From Limosilactobacillus panis (lineage in GTDB: Bacteria; Bacillota; Bacilli; Lactobacillales; Lactobacillaceae): 64,000 bases of DNA. Positions 1 to 12,473 of this stretch are shown piece by piece. The position numbers and the translations under genes were made by a program. The notes under the pieces were generated by a model that made no database searches, was not told where the DNA came from, and worked only from the letters and a program-made list of their open reading frames with translations. Position 1 is the stretch's first letter; every line of letters starts with the position of its first letter. The stretch spans positions 806,001 through 870,000 of the forward strand of contig NZ_CP081855.1 in NCBI RefSeq assembly GCF_019797825.1, in the 5' to 3' direction.

Positions 1-1
1 A

Positions 2-181
2 CCAGCAACGATTCAGGTAATGGACTTTGATGATATTGAAATCAAGGCTGACGGTTATGTCTGTCCGCAGACAAAGGTATTTCATTCGGCTACGGAACAC
101 TGCGACTACCGTCTAACAATTCAGATGGCACGGGGGGAGTATGATGTTAAAAGGGAAAGGTGCGTTTGTAATGGCGGATAG
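2..181 (+). CDS. comGD: ComGD-like competence pseudopilin, 3' end only
   Basis: An open frame enters from the left edge and stops at 179-181. The visible 59 residues carry two cysteines (contexts YVCPQ and EHCDY) and end in a short charged tail. No N-terminal prepilin signal can be seen because the gene is cut. The call rests on position: it overlaps the next gene by 41 bp and is followed by ComGE-, ComGF- and ComGG-like genes, the usual comG order. These minor pilins form the DNA-uptake pseudopilus of competent Gram-positives. Fairly sure from context, weak from sequence alone. Confidence 0.6.
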   Translation, partial: PATIQVMDFDDIEIKADGYVCPQTKVFHSATEHCDYRLTIQMARGEYDVKRERCVCNGG

Positions 182-431
182 TATGGTGGCGCTGGCAATA
201 ATTAGTTTGGGGATCTTCTCCTTCAGCGTTTGTGAGATCCAGCTGCACCAGCAGCAACGGCAGTTAATAGTTAAATTAACTGCGGCCCGTTTGGCAAAGG
301 AGGCCAGTGCTGGTTACCGCTGTACTCACCGATTGACAACAATTAAGCGGGGACCTTATGTTGCAGTAGCCAGAAAGGGGTACGCCGAAGTGACTTTTCA
401 ACAGGATAGGATTTTAAGGATTACAGGATGA
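141..431 (+). CDS. comGE: ComGE-like competence minor pseudopilin
   Basis: 96 residues. A short basic N-terminus is followed by a hydrophobic stretch at about residues 9-30 (ADSMVALAIISLGIFSF), the layout of a type IV pilin-like signal/anchor, then a soluble part beginning with a glutamine-rich stretch. Overlaps the upstream gene by 41 bp and the next by 4 bp (ATGA), so translation is probably coupled. Role by family: minor pilin of the competence pseudopilus at the membrane. ATG codons at 141 and 144 are both possible starts. Called by size, layout and neighbours rather than by a strong motif. Confidence 0.65.
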   Translation: MMLKGKGAFVMADSMVALAIISLGIFSFSVCEIQLHQQQRQLIVKLTAARLAKEASAGYRCTHRLTTIKRGPYVAVARKGYAEVTFQQDRILRITG

Positions 432-862
432 AAAAAAGATTAGCTTTTACCCTCATCGAGTGTGTTGCGGCCCTACTGGTGACCACGGTCGTTATCGTCC
501 TCGCCGGGATGACGATTAACAGTTTACGGTCAGTAACCCGCCAGTCGTTGGATCAGCCAATTGACTGGATAATCTGTTTACAGGAACTAGAGTCACCACG
601 CCATGCCTACGCCTTAGTTAATGTCGAAAGTAATGCAGTCGTTTTGCGGGATCAACATACGGACCGGCTATATGAATTATGTGCCCAAAAGCGCCTTTAT
701 CTTCGTGCAAAAAAGGATGGTGGTTATATGCCCGTATTTAGCGACATTCGCGATCAAAAAACGGTATTTAAGCAACTAGATCAGCAACGGGTATACATAA
801 AGGTGGAGCGAACTAATGGTGAAGTACTTACGGGATTTTTGTGTTTTAGAAAAGATAGTTAA
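428..862 (+). CDS. comGF: ComGF-like competence minor pseudopilin
   Basis: 144 residues with a clear prepilin N-terminus: MKKRLAFTLIE, i.e. basic leader, then F-T-L-I-E, where prepilin peptidase would cut and methylate, then a hydrophobic helix to about residue 32. The rest is a globular domain of ComGF type. Starts 4 bp inside the preceding gene and overlaps the following one by 47 bp. Role by family: minor pilin of the transformation pseudopilus, processed by ComC. No promoter is visible inside the cluster, so it depends on an upstream one outside the window. Confidence 0.75.
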   Translation: MKKRLAFTLIECVAALLVTTVVIVLAGMTINSLRSVTRQSLDQPIDWIICLQELESPRHAYALVNVESNAVVLRDQHTDRLYELCAQKRLYLRAKKDGGYMPVFSDIRDQKTVFKQLDQQRVYIKVERTNGEVLTGFLCFRKDS

Positions 863-1073
863 GAAGAGGTCAGCAGGGTATGTGTTGGGGACCAGTATGG
901 TAATCTTATCCTGTATTTGTTTGGTAATTGTTTTTCAGTACCACTATTATGGTCGACAGAGAACGATTGAACAGCGGCTAACAAGTGAAATGGTCCAGCA
1001 GACGCAGAATAATTTACAATCAGCTAATGATTCTAGTAAGCGTTATCTTGAATTTAGTAGCGATAATCGGTAA
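816..1073 (+). CDS. comGG: ComGG-like competence minor pseudopilin
   Basis: 85 residues with one hydrophobic segment at about residues 22-42 (GYVLGTSMVILSCICLVIVF) and a polar, glutamine-rich C-terminal tail. It is the last gene of the comG block; a short gap follows, then a separate Shine-Dalgarno site for the next gene. The 47-bp overlap with comGF is long; a GTGGAG sequence lies just upstream of ATG 816, so I kept that start. ComGG proteins diverge strongly, so identity rests on order, size and the single membrane segment. Confidence 0.6.
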   Translation: MVKYLRDFCVLEKIVKKRSAGYVLGTSMVILSCICLVIVFQYHYYGRQRTIEQRLTSEMVQQTQNNLQSANDSSKRYLEFSSDNR

Positions 1074-1113
1074 ACTAATACTGTAATATTTACACCGTTA
1101 GGAGGCGACGACT

Positions 1114-2121
1114 ACGTCAAGTCGAACACCACAAGAATTGTTCGAAGTTTTTGATCAAGGAACAGAAATCCTGCAGTCGGCATTGCGGAGTTCTTATTTA
1201 GATGCCATGCTGGAGAACGCTGAAAACATCATTGATGATCAGGTAGCTGTTGAGGACGGTGTCCCAGATAAGGAGACTGTTGATAAGCTGCAAAAGCTCT
1301 ATCGAGAGTTGAAACTGAAGGATGCAGATGCCGAGACGATTCGTCAAGTGATTCAGCTCAGTTTCCTTAAGGTCATTCGAAAGGATGCAATTCAGGCTAA
1401 TCATCAAATGACACCTGACACAATTGGCTTTTTGATGGCCTACCTGATTGAAAAAATCGTTAATCTCAAGCGGCCGTATTCGATCTTTGACCCTGCCGTG
1501 GGGACAGGTAACTTACTGACGACGGTTATTAATCAACTAAAAAAAAGTAACTCGCAATCAGTAAAGGGCTATGGGATTGACAACGACCAGGCAATGCTGG
1601 AGGTAGCTAGTGCCAGTGTTGCCCTTCAAAGGCTGGATGTTGATCTTTTCCACCAAGACTCTATCAATGCTTTGGACATTCCAGAGTGTGATATTGCGGT
1701 TGCCGACTTACCAATTGGTTATTATCCGTTGGATGAAAATACTAAGAACTACCAAACGCGGGCCGAAAAGGGGCATTCGTATGTTCATCATTTACTGGTT
1801 GAGCAAGCAATGAACTATCTTAGACCGGGGGGCTTTGGTGTGTTCTTGGTTCCGAGCAACATTTTCCAAACAAAGGAGTCACAGTCTTTTGTTAAATGGA
1901 TTCAGTCAGTTGCGTACCTTCAGGGGTTGATTAACCTCCCCAGTGAATTATTTGCTAACCCAAATGCGCAGAAAGCAATTTTGCTTTTGCAGCGTCATGG
2001 TGGAAATAGTAAGCAAGCGGTGAAAGTGTTATTAGGTGAATTCCCATCGTTCAAGCAGCCAAAGGAATTTGGTGCATTCATGCAAGAAATTGATCAATGG
2101 GTTAAGACAAATCTAGGTTAA
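1114..2121 (+). CDS. ytxK: YtxK-like class I SAM-dependent DNA methyltransferase-type protein
   Basis: About 335 residues. SAM-binding motif I is FDPAVGTGNLLTTV and the motif IV region reads ADLPIGYYP, like N6-adenine methyltransferases but with DLPIGYYP in place of the usual NPPY. It sits directly before ackA, as ytxK does in Bacillus. Its role is unknown; orphan methyltransferases of this family are not tied to a restriction enzyme here. Odd start: the only good Shine-Dalgarno, GGAGG at 1101-1105, is spaced for position 1114, where the codon is ACG (it would read Met-Ser-Ser-Arg). The first conventional start, TTG at 1138, has no ribosome site. I placed the start at 1114. Confidence 0.75.
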   Translation, partial: TSSRTPQELFEVFDQGTEILQSALRSSYLDAMLENAENIIDDQVAVEDGVPDKETVDKLQKLYRELKLKDADAETIRQVIQLSFLKVIRKDAIQANHQMTPDTIGFLMAYLIEKIVNLKRPYSIFDPAVGTGNLLTTVINQLKKSNSQSVKGYGIDNDQAMLEVASASVALQRLDVDLFHQDSINALDIPECDIAVADLPIGYYPLDENTKNYQTRAEKGHSYVHHLLVEQAMNYLRPGGFGVFLVPSNIFQTKESQSFVKWIQSVAYLQGLINLPSELFANPNAQKAILLLQRHGGNSKQAVKVLLGEFPSFKQPKEFGAFMQEIDQWVKTNLG

Positions 2122-2136
2122 AAAGGAGACATTGTT

Positions 2137-3336
2137 ATGTCAAAGTCAATTGCAGTTAATGCCGGTAGTTCAACATTAAAGTTTAAGCTTTTCGATATGC
2201 CAAGTGAGAACGTGGTTGCAGAAGGAACCATCGAACGGATTGGCGAAAAAATGGGCCACGCTAAGATCAAGTATGATGGTCACAAGCATGAAGATGAAAA
2301 GCCATTTGCTGACCACGGGGCAGCAATTAAGTACTTATTAGACCAGCTGATTGCCCTGGGAATTGTTAAGAGCTACGACGAAATTACGGCGGTTGGTCAC
2401 CGTGTTGTTGCGGGTGGTGAATACTTCAAGGATTCCGCAGTGATCACTGATGACGTTATTAAGAAGATCGATTCCCTCGCCGAATATGCACCACTGCACG
2501 ACCCGGCCGAATTACTGGGCATCAAGGCCTTCAAGAAGGCTCTGCCAAATGCATTTGCTGTTGCTGTCTTTGACACTTCCTTCCATGCTAACATGCCAAA
2601 GAAGAATGCCCTTTACAGTATTCCTTACGAATGGTATGAAAAGTACGGTGCTCGGAAGTACGGTGCCCACGGTACTAGTCACCGATATGTTGCTGCACAA
2701 GCAGCCAAGATGCTGGGCAAGCCACTAGAAGACCTTAAGTTAATCACGATGCACATTGGGGCCGGTGCTTCAATCACCGCAATTAAGAATGGTAAGTCTT
2801 ACGATACTTCAATGGGCTTCACACCATTAGCTGGGATCACAATGGCAACGCGTTCCGGGGATGTTGATCCATCACTGGTTGCCTTTGTTGAGGAGAAGAC
2901 GGGGATGTCTTCTGACGAAATGATTGATACCTTAAACCACAAGTCTGGTCTGCTAGGTATTTCAGAACTTTCACCTGATATGCGGGATATTCTGGATGCT
3001 GCTGATAAGGGGAATGAAAGGGCCCAATTGGCACTTGATATTTATGTTAACCGAATCAAACGTTATCTCGGTGCTTACATTGCTGAAATGGATGGTGTTG
3101 ATGCCATTGTCTTCACTGCTGGTGTTGGTGAAAACAGTATTCCAGTACGGAAACTAATTACCGATAACATGGATTGCTTCGGCATTAAGATTGACCAAGA
3201 AAAGAATAAGTGCCATGGTGTCCAACGTGACTTGTCAGCTCCTGATGCGAAGGTCAAGACCTTGTTAATTCCAACTAACGAAGAGCTGATGATTGTTCGT
3301 GATATTGAACGGTTAAAGAAAGAACAAGCAAACTAA
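2137..3336 (+). CDS. ackA: acetate kinase
   Basis: 399 residues, normal family length. N-terminal signature NAGSSTLKFKLF (residues 8-19), the central VFDTSFHANMP and the nucleotide-binding HIGAGAS region are all present. AckA interconverts acetyl-phosphate plus ADP and acetate plus ATP, the ATP-yielding last step of acetate formation in heterofermentative lactobacilli. A Shine-Dalgarno AAAAGGAG sits 15 bp after the ytxK stop, so the two are probably cotranscribed. A strong terminator follows. I see no catabolite-response element upstream. Confidence 0.97.
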   Translation: MSKSIAVNAGSSTLKFKLFDMPSENVVAEGTIERIGEKMGHAKIKYDGHKHEDEKPFADHGAAIKYLLDQLIALGIVKSYDEITAVGHRVVAGGEYFKDSAVITDDVIKKIDSLAEYAPLHDPAELLGIKAFKKALPNAFAVAVFDTSFHANMPKKNALYSIPYEWYEKYGARKYGAHGTSHRYVAAQAAKMLGKPLEDLKLITMHIGAGASITAIKNGKSYDTSMGFTPLAGITMATRSGDVDPSLVAFVEEKTGMSSDEMIDTLNHKSGLLGISELSPDMRDILDAADKGNERAQLALDIYVNRIKRYLGAYIAEMDGVDAIVFTAGVGENSIPVRKLITDNMDCFGIKIDQEKNKCHGVQRDLSAPDAKVKTLLIPTNEELMIVRDIERLKKEQAN

Positions 3337-3356
3337 TCGTTAAAAAATATAATAGG

Positions 3357-3388
3357 AGAGGAACCGGGGATGCGGTTCCTCTTTTTTG
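3357..3388 (+). terminator. Rho-independent terminator after ackA
   Basis: GAGGAACCG at 3358-3366 pairs with CGGTTCCTC at 3373-3381 around a 6-base loop and runs into six Ts at 3382-3387. It closes the ytxK-ackA unit. Confidence 0.9.
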
Positions 3389-3403
3389 AAAGGAGGATAA
3401 TCA

Positions 3404-4012
3404 ATGCAATTTGTAACCTCAGATACCCATTTCTTCCACAGTGACCTATTAGGGATTGATAAGTTCGCCCCACGGCCCTTTCCGGATGTGGCAACGATGA
3501 ACCAGACCATTATTGATAACTGGAACAACCGGGTAGGTGAGCATGATATTGTCTACCATCTTGGCGACATTGCTCTGTACTTTACTCGACCACCACGAAA
3601 ATCATACGAAGCGGTTTACAAAGTGCTCTGCCAACTCAATGGCCGACTGGAGTTAGTGAAGGGTAATCATGACAGTCGGGCCTTATTTAAGTATCTGGCC
3701 GCCCATAATTTCATGGTAGATGGGCACCCCAAGTTTACCTTTCATGATGTGGGCATTTTACTAAAATATGATCACCGTCAATACTATTTGACTCACTATC
3801 CAATGATGCTGGGGAGTGCTCCCCAGATTGTTAACCTCCACGGTCACATTCACCATTACTCTGTGCCAACTAAGGAAAACATTAATGTTGGTGTTGATGC
3901 GCCTGAAATGGCGTTTCTCCGTCCTCAACCTGCCTTTGGGACCCCGATTAGTTTCTCTGAGGTGGAAGAAATAATTACGGCAAAGACAGCCGCCCTTGCT
4001 AAGCAAAAATAG
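3404..4012 (+). CDS. metallophosphoesterase (calcineurin-like) family protein
   Basis: 202 residues with the metallophosphoesterase metal-binding blocks in order: DTHFFH near the N-terminus, HLGDIA at about 47-52, GNHDS at about 86-90, a histidine in YLTHYP, and GHIHH near 145. Such enzymes bind two metals and cleave phosphoesters; the substrate cannot be told from sequence. Small single-domain form with no signal peptide, so cytoplasmic. Strong AAAGGAGG site 7 bases before ATG 3404. It lies between the ackA terminator and yutD and may share a transcript with the latter. Confidence 0.85.
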   Translation: MQFVTSDTHFFHSDLLGIDKFAPRPFPDVATMNQTIIDNWNNRVGEHDIVYHLGDIALYFTRPPRKSYEAVYKVLCQLNGRLELVKGNHDSRALFKYLAAHNFMVDGHPKFTFHDVGILLKYDHRQYYLTHYPMMLGSAPQIVNLHGHIHHYSVPTKENINVGVDAPEMAFLRPQPAFGTPISFSEVEEIITAKTAALAKQK

Positions 4013-4063
4013 GGTTAATGTATGTTATGATGATTAAGACCAGCTTTTCATGGAGGCGAGTGA

Positions 4064-4627
4064 ATGAATCGAGCGAAAATTCAAGATTATATTGATCAAC
4101 GTGAAGAACAGCGGGCAGACCTCTACCATATTGAGCGTGACGACGAGAATCATTTTCGGTTAAATGGTCACCCCTATGAATTGGTCAAAGATTATCGCGA
4201 TGGCTTTAATCCAGCAGAATTAGCTAAGCGCTTCAGCTCGGTATTGAGTAAGTATGACTATATTGTTGGTGACTGGGGATACGACCAGTTAAGGCTTAAG
4301 GGATTCTATGTAAAAGAAAATCCGGGCTTTACCCCTGAGAAGAGTGTTGAAACGATTGAAGATTATCTTTTTGAGGATTGTAACTTTGGTTGTGCCTATT
4401 TCATTATCCATAATGAAGATGTTAAGGTAGGGCACCCACACCATCGCAGAAGACGGCGTAACCATTCTGGCAAAAAGGGGCCAGTAATAAAAGAACGACG
4501 ACGTAAAGTTAAACAGCCAAGTGTCCGGCACCGTAAAAATCAGCATGCGGAACGGGTAAAAACTGGTAAGCACCAACAAAAGTTTGTTATTCGTCAACGT
4601 AAACAAGGAGTAAAGAAGCACAAATGA
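4064..4627 (+). CDS. yutD: YutD family protein (DUF1027) with a long basic tail
   Basis: 187 residues. The first ~120 form the YutD/DUF1027 domain (Y/E/D-rich, GDWGYDQLRLKGFY and DYLFEDCNFGCAYF blocks). From about residue 124 the protein turns into a lysine/arginine/histidine tail (HPHHRRRRRNHSGKKG onward) that looks disordered and could bind nucleic acid; that is inference. It precedes yutF with a 4-bp ATGA overlap, as in the Bacillus yut region. Function is not established. Confidence 0.8.
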   Translation: MNRAKIQDYIDQREEQRADLYHIERDDENHFRLNGHPYELVKDYRDGFNPAELAKRFSSVLSKYDYIVGDWGYDQLRLKGFYVKENPGFTPEKSVETIEDYLFEDCNFGCAYFIIHNEDVKVGHPHHRRRRRNHSGKKGPVIKERRRKVKQPSVRHRKNQHAERVKTGKHQQKFVIRQRKQGVKKHK

Positions 4628-5403
4628 GTAAGAACTACCGAGGATATTTCATCGACTTAGACGGGACAACTTATAAGGGAAAAGAGCAAATACCGGCGGC
4701 CGCACGGTTTATTAAGCGATTAAAGGCGGCCGGTAAGACAATCCTATTTGTTACTAATAACAGCACACGGTCCCCAGAGTTTGTTGCCAATAACCTACGG
4801 GAAAACCATAACATTGATGTTAAACCAGAAAATGTTTATACAACGGCTCTGGCAACCGCAGACTACCTCGATGGAATTGCCGGTAAGAGGAGAAAGGTTT
4901 ACGTTGTTGGTGAAAGTGGGTTGCGAGATGCGCTAGCAGCGTGTGGCTTTGAAATTACCGACCAGCAGCCTGATTTTGTGGTTGTTGGCCTTGACTCGCA
5001 GGTCACCTACGCTAAGCTGGAAACTGCCGTGTTACTCATTAGGGATGGGGCCAAGTTCATTGGGACGAATGCGGACAGTAATTTACCAAACGAACGGGGG
5101 ATGGTCCCCGGGGCAGGTTCAATTGTTAAGTTAGTAGAATATGCAACCCAACAGAAACCGCTAATGATTGGTAAACCGGAAAAAATAATAATGGAGATGG
5201 CACTACAAAGGGTCGGTTTAAGTCGTACGGAAGTGGTGATGGTTGGTGATAACTATCACACTGATATTAAAGCTGCAATCAATGTTGGAATGGATAGCTT
5301 GTTGGTCTATACTGGCCTTTCGAAGCCAGCAGATGTTGGTTGTGAGGCAATTCAGCCAACGTATTCTGTGAGGTCACTTGATGAGTGGAAAATATATGAG
5401 TAA
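4624..5403 (+). CDS. yutF: YutF/NagD-type HAD-family phosphatase (TIGR01457)
   Basis: 259 residues. HAD motif I is DLDGTTYKG (residues 12-20), motif II lies in FVTNNST, the lysine motif in GKPEK, and motif IV in MVGDNYHTDI. This is the NagD branch with a C2 cap; members dephosphorylate sugar or nucleotide phosphates, and the substrate here is unknown. Start overlaps yutD by 4 bp and the end overlaps the next membrane-protein gene by 8 bp, so the three genes form a tight unit. Confidence 0.9.
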   Translation: MSKNYRGYFIDLDGTTYKGKEQIPAAARFIKRLKAAGKTILFVTNNSTRSPEFVANNLRENHNIDVKPENVYTTALATADYLDGIAGKRRKVYVVGESGLRDALAACGFEITDQQPDFVVVGLDSQVTYAKLETAVLLIRDGAKFIGTNADSNLPNERGMVPGAGSIVKLVEYATQQKPLMIGKPEKIIMEMALQRVGLSRTEVVMVGDNYHTDIKAAINVGMDSLLVYTGLSKPADVGCEAIQPTYSVRSLDEWKIYE

Positions 5404-6010
5404 AAAAAGAGCAATTCTTACCATTGCGGTTTACACCATAATGGCAATGAGTGTTGCTCTTTTCCTTACCCTTAACCTATCCGTTTTACTTATTCATTAT
5501 CCGCACTGGAACATCAGCGTTGCTGCAACACGTAATGACTACTTGCGCTTGCTCTGGTATCTCCAAGATCCGGGTAACCATCAATTGTTGTTACATCACG
5601 TTCCCCTTTCAAAAGTTGGCTACCGTCATTTTAAAGACGTTCGGTTAATCATGATACTGAATGAAACTGTGATAATCGTTAGTGGTAGCTTAGTGTCTAT
5701 CCTTTTAAAGGAAATTTGCCGGCGTAAGATGGCCTGGCAACTATTAAAACCGTTGGAAATAATTATGACCGTGTTGATAATTAGCTTTTCGATGGTGCTC
5801 GTTAATTTTTCAACGCTTTTCGTCAGATTTCATTATCTAATTTTTGCTAATCATGATTGGGTTTTTAAAACTAATACTGATCCGATTATCCTAATGCTTC
5901 CGCTAAGCTTCTTTACTCAGGCATTTCTTTTATGGGGCGGGTTATTCTTTACTCTTCTCCTCGTATTGTGGAGTGGGATTTATATGTCCCTGCGTTTTTT
6001 GAAACCTTGA
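5396..6010 (+). CDS. TIGR01906 family integral membrane protein
   Basis: About 204 residues with four or so hydrophobic segments: one at the N-terminus (ILTIAVYTIMAMSVALFL), one near residue 90, one near 125-145 and one near 170-195. Length and layout match the TIGR01906/DUF1461 family of Gram-positives, of unknown function, which commonly follows yutF. I chose ATG 5396, overlapping the yutF stop by 8 bp; a TTG at 5378 and ATG at 5381 give slightly longer forms. Its 3' end overlaps the convergent dedA gene by 69 bp, so there is no room for a terminator between them. Confidence 0.75.
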   Translation: MSKKRAILTIAVYTIMAMSVALFLTLNLSVLLIHYPHWNISVAATRNDYLRLLWYLQDPGNHQLLLHHVPLSKVGYRHFKDVRLIMILNETVIIVSGSLVSILLKEICRRKMAWQLLKPLEIIMTVLIISFSMVLVNFSTLFVRFHYLIFANHDWVFKTNTDPIILMLPLSFFTQAFLLWGGLFFTLLLVLWSGIYMSLRFLKP

Positions 6011-6631
6011 GCGGCAGAAACCGATGATTGCTGGCAGTAGAGTTACAAATATAATTGCCAGAATAATTAAAGAAAAGTGTTCTTGCACGAAGGGAAGGTT
6101 TCCAAAGAAGTAACCTGATGCGCAACAGAGGAGCACCCATGAAAAGCAACCGATTAAGCTATATGGAATAAAACGATGGTAGGCGAAACCAGAACCGGCT
6201 GCTGCAAATGGAGCAAATGTTCTAATTATCGGCATAAAGCGAGCCAAAATAATTGCCAAAGCACCATGCTTTTCAAAGAAGGCTTCCGATTTAGCCAGGT
6301 TTTCCTTATTTATTAAACGGCCAAATAGGGAGTGATTTGTTAATCCCTTGCCAATTTTATGACCGATTAAGAAGTTGAGTGAGTCACCAGCGAGGCAAGC
6401 AAAGAAAAATAGGATGCTGAAGATCCATATGTTCAAATGGTACCTAGGGTCCGCTGCAATTGCACTTGCCGCAAAGAGGAGGGAGTCACCAGGTAGGAAG
6501 GGTAGGACGACGGCTCCTGTTTCAATAAATACGATTGCCAGTAGTATTAAGTAGGTCCATCCACCAAATTGATTGACAATCTGTACAATGTGGACGTCGA
6601 TATGCAGTATGAAATCGATTAAAGTTGCCAC
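5942..6631 (-). CDS. DedA family membrane protein
   Basis: 229 residues. Shows the DedA core: FIETGAVVLPFLPGDSLLF, a central FACLAGDSLNFLIGHKIGKG, and the FMPIIRTFAPFAAAGSG re-entrant motif with its conserved arginine. DedA proteins act in the cytoplasmic membrane and have been linked to lipid-carrier scrambling and membrane-potential homeostasis; the cargo here is not predictable. Start is GTG with AAGGAG 7 bases upstream. Convergent with, and overlapping, the gene on the other strand. Confidence 0.9.
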   Translation of the reverse strand: MATLIDFILHIDVHIVQIVNQFGGWTYLILLAIVFIETGAVVLPFLPGDSLLFAASAIAADPRYHLNIWIFSILFFFACLAGDSLNFLIGHKIGKGLTNHSLFGRLINKENLAKSEAFFEKHGALAIILARFMPIIRTFAPFAAAGSGFAYHRFIPYSLIGCFSWVLLCCASGYFFGNLPFVQEHFSLIILAIIFVTLLPAIIGFCRSRFQKTQGHINPTPQYEEKSKE

Positions 6632-6900
6632 TTAAATTCTCCTTTAGTTGTAGATATTTGTATAACAATGATGAAGTTTAGCAAGTAATAATGTGTTTGT
6701 TAAGATAGTAAAGGCAAAATTAGTATAAATGTAATATTTACTGTATAAAACAATTCGAGTGATAGTTCGTAATTTAGGTGTTGCTTCCATCAGAATAAGG
6801 TAGTGTAACTGAGAAATTTGGTGAATACATCAAACTGATCGATATTCTTTAGCAACAATGTTCATTTATACGATTTTAGGGGATATATTGCTGTTAATTT
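6632..6900. other. AT-rich gene-free stretch between dedA and the rRNA promoters
   Basis: No convincing coding frame. It must carry the leftward dedA promoter (a weak TATACA-like box lies near 6661 on the minus strand) and, rightward, AT-rich DNA of the kind that serves as UP element for the rRNA promoters that follow. Confidence 0.5.
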
Positions 6901-6904
6901 GTTG

Positions 6905-6933
6905 TTGACACTTAATACTAAGTCTTGTATAGT
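6905..6933 (+). promoter_or_regulatory. rRNA operon promoter P1
   Basis: Perfect -35 TTGACA (6905-6910), 17-bp spacer, -10 TATAGT (6928-6933), in AT-rich surroundings about 340 bp before the 16S gene. Confidence 0.85.
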
Positions 6934-6994
6934 AGTTAACGTTGTCAGCAAGAGTTTGATTACTTCTTGCAAGTTGATTGAATCAAAATAGTGA

Positions 6995-7023
6995 TTGACA
7001 GCTTCTTGACAACATGATATATT
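6995..7023 (+). promoter_or_regulatory. rRNA operon promoter P2
   Basis: Perfect -35 TTGACA (6995-7000), 17-bp spacer, -10 TATATT (7018-7023), 90 bp downstream of P1. Confidence 0.85.
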
Positions 7024-7071
7024 ATAAAAGCTGTTTGCTAATAAGTTGACTTAATTAATTAAAATTAATTG

Positions 7072-7100
7072 TTGACTTTGATGGACAAATTTGATAAAAT
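7072..7100 (+). promoter_or_regulatory. rRNA operon promoter P3
   Basis: -35 TTGACT (7072-7077), 17-bp spacer, -10 TAAAAT (7095-7100). Third member of an evenly spaced set; the leader transcript then runs through the 16S processing stem. Confidence 0.7.
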
Positions 7101-7153
7101 ATTAAACGTTAGTTGACTACTTAGTTAACTAACTGGTAGACCTTTGAAAACTG

Positions 7154-7183
7154 AACAAAGTTTCGACGAATCAAATGTGTAGG
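7154..7183 (+). other. 5' half of the 16S rRNA processing stem
   Basis: AACAAAGTTTC (7154-7164) and AATGTGTAGG (7174-7183) are exactly complementary to GAAACTTTGTT (8882-8892) and CCTACACATT (8868-8877) beyond the 16S 3' end. Together they would form the long helix that RNase III cuts to release pre-16S. Confidence 0.85.
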
Positions 7184-7273
7184 GTCTCTAATCACTTTGG
7201 TGATTGGAGCAAAACATTTGCGAAGTCAATTCGCTTAATTAATTTGAATTAGAGCTATTCAAGTTCTTATATT

Positions 7274-11979
<4,706 letters not shown>

Positions 11980-12061
11980 AGGAAGAGCGGTTAGGTTTGT
12001 TGGTGAGGTTAGATATTGTTTAGTTTTGAGAGCGCAAGCTCTCGTCTCAGAAGAGACGAAG

Positions 12062-12178
12062 TGTGGTGATGATGGCTTGAAGGATACACCTGTTCCCATG
12101 CCGAACACAGAAGTTAAGCTTCAACACGCCGAAAGTAGTTGGGGGATCGCTCCCTGCGAGGATAGGACGTTGCCACGC
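12062..12178 (+). rRNA. rrf: 5S ribosomal RNA
   Basis: About 117 nt; the terminal helix pairs TGTGGTGAT at the start with TTGCCACGC at the end, and the CCCATGCCGAACACAGAAG core of Gram-positive 5S is present. Six bases separate it from tRNA-Val, so the tRNA array is an extension of the rRNA transcript. Confidence 0.93.
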
Positions 12179-12184
12179 ATCCAT

Positions 12185-12257
12185 GGAGGATTAGCTCAGT
12201 TGGGAGAGCGTCTGCCTTACAAGCAGAGGGTCACAGGTTCGAGCCCTGTATCCTCCA
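12185..12257 (+). tRNA. tRNA-Val (anticodon TAC)
   Basis: Full cloverleaf; acceptor GGAGGAT/ATCCTCC, loop CTTACAA, discriminator A. First gene of the 20-tRNA array. CCA is not encoded. Confidence 0.96.
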
Positions 12258-12275
12258 TTGAGCACAAATGCTCAT

Positions 12276-12348
12276 GAGCCGTTAGCTCAGTTGGTAGAGC
12301 ATCTGACTTTTAATCAGAGGGTCGTGGGTTCGACCCCCACACGGCTCA
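12276..12348 (+). tRNA. tRNA-Lys (anticodon TTT)
   Basis: Acceptor GAGCCGT/ACGGCTC, anticodon loop CTTTTAA, TTCGACC T-loop. CCA is not encoded. Confidence 0.96.
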
Positions 12349-12377
12349 TTGCTAAATGACTAATGGTTTGGTATAAT
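12349..12377 (+). promoter_or_regulatory. possible internal promoter between tRNA-Lys and tRNA-Thr
   Basis: TTGCTA (12349-12354), 17-bp spacer, TATAAT (12372-12377) with an extended TG at 12369-12370. It would let the rest of the array be transcribed apart from the rRNA. Not tested. Confidence 0.5.
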
Positions 12378-12390
12378 AATTGTTGTGCAT

Positions 12391-12463
12391 GCCGACTTAG
12401 CTCAGCTGGTAGAGCATCTGTCTTGTAAACAGAAGGTCGGAGGTTCGACTCCTCTAGTCGGCA
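12391..12463 (+). tRNA. tRNA-Thr (anticodon TGT)
   Basis: Acceptor GCCGACT/AGTCGGC, anticodon loop CTTGTAA, discriminator A. CCA is not encoded. Confidence 0.96.
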
Positions 12464-12473
12464 CTTGTATGAT

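Noticed and set aside
4289-4621. 110-codon open frame antisense to yutD
   Set aside because: Shadow of the A/G-rich basic tail of yutD; no ribosome site and no plausible protein pattern.
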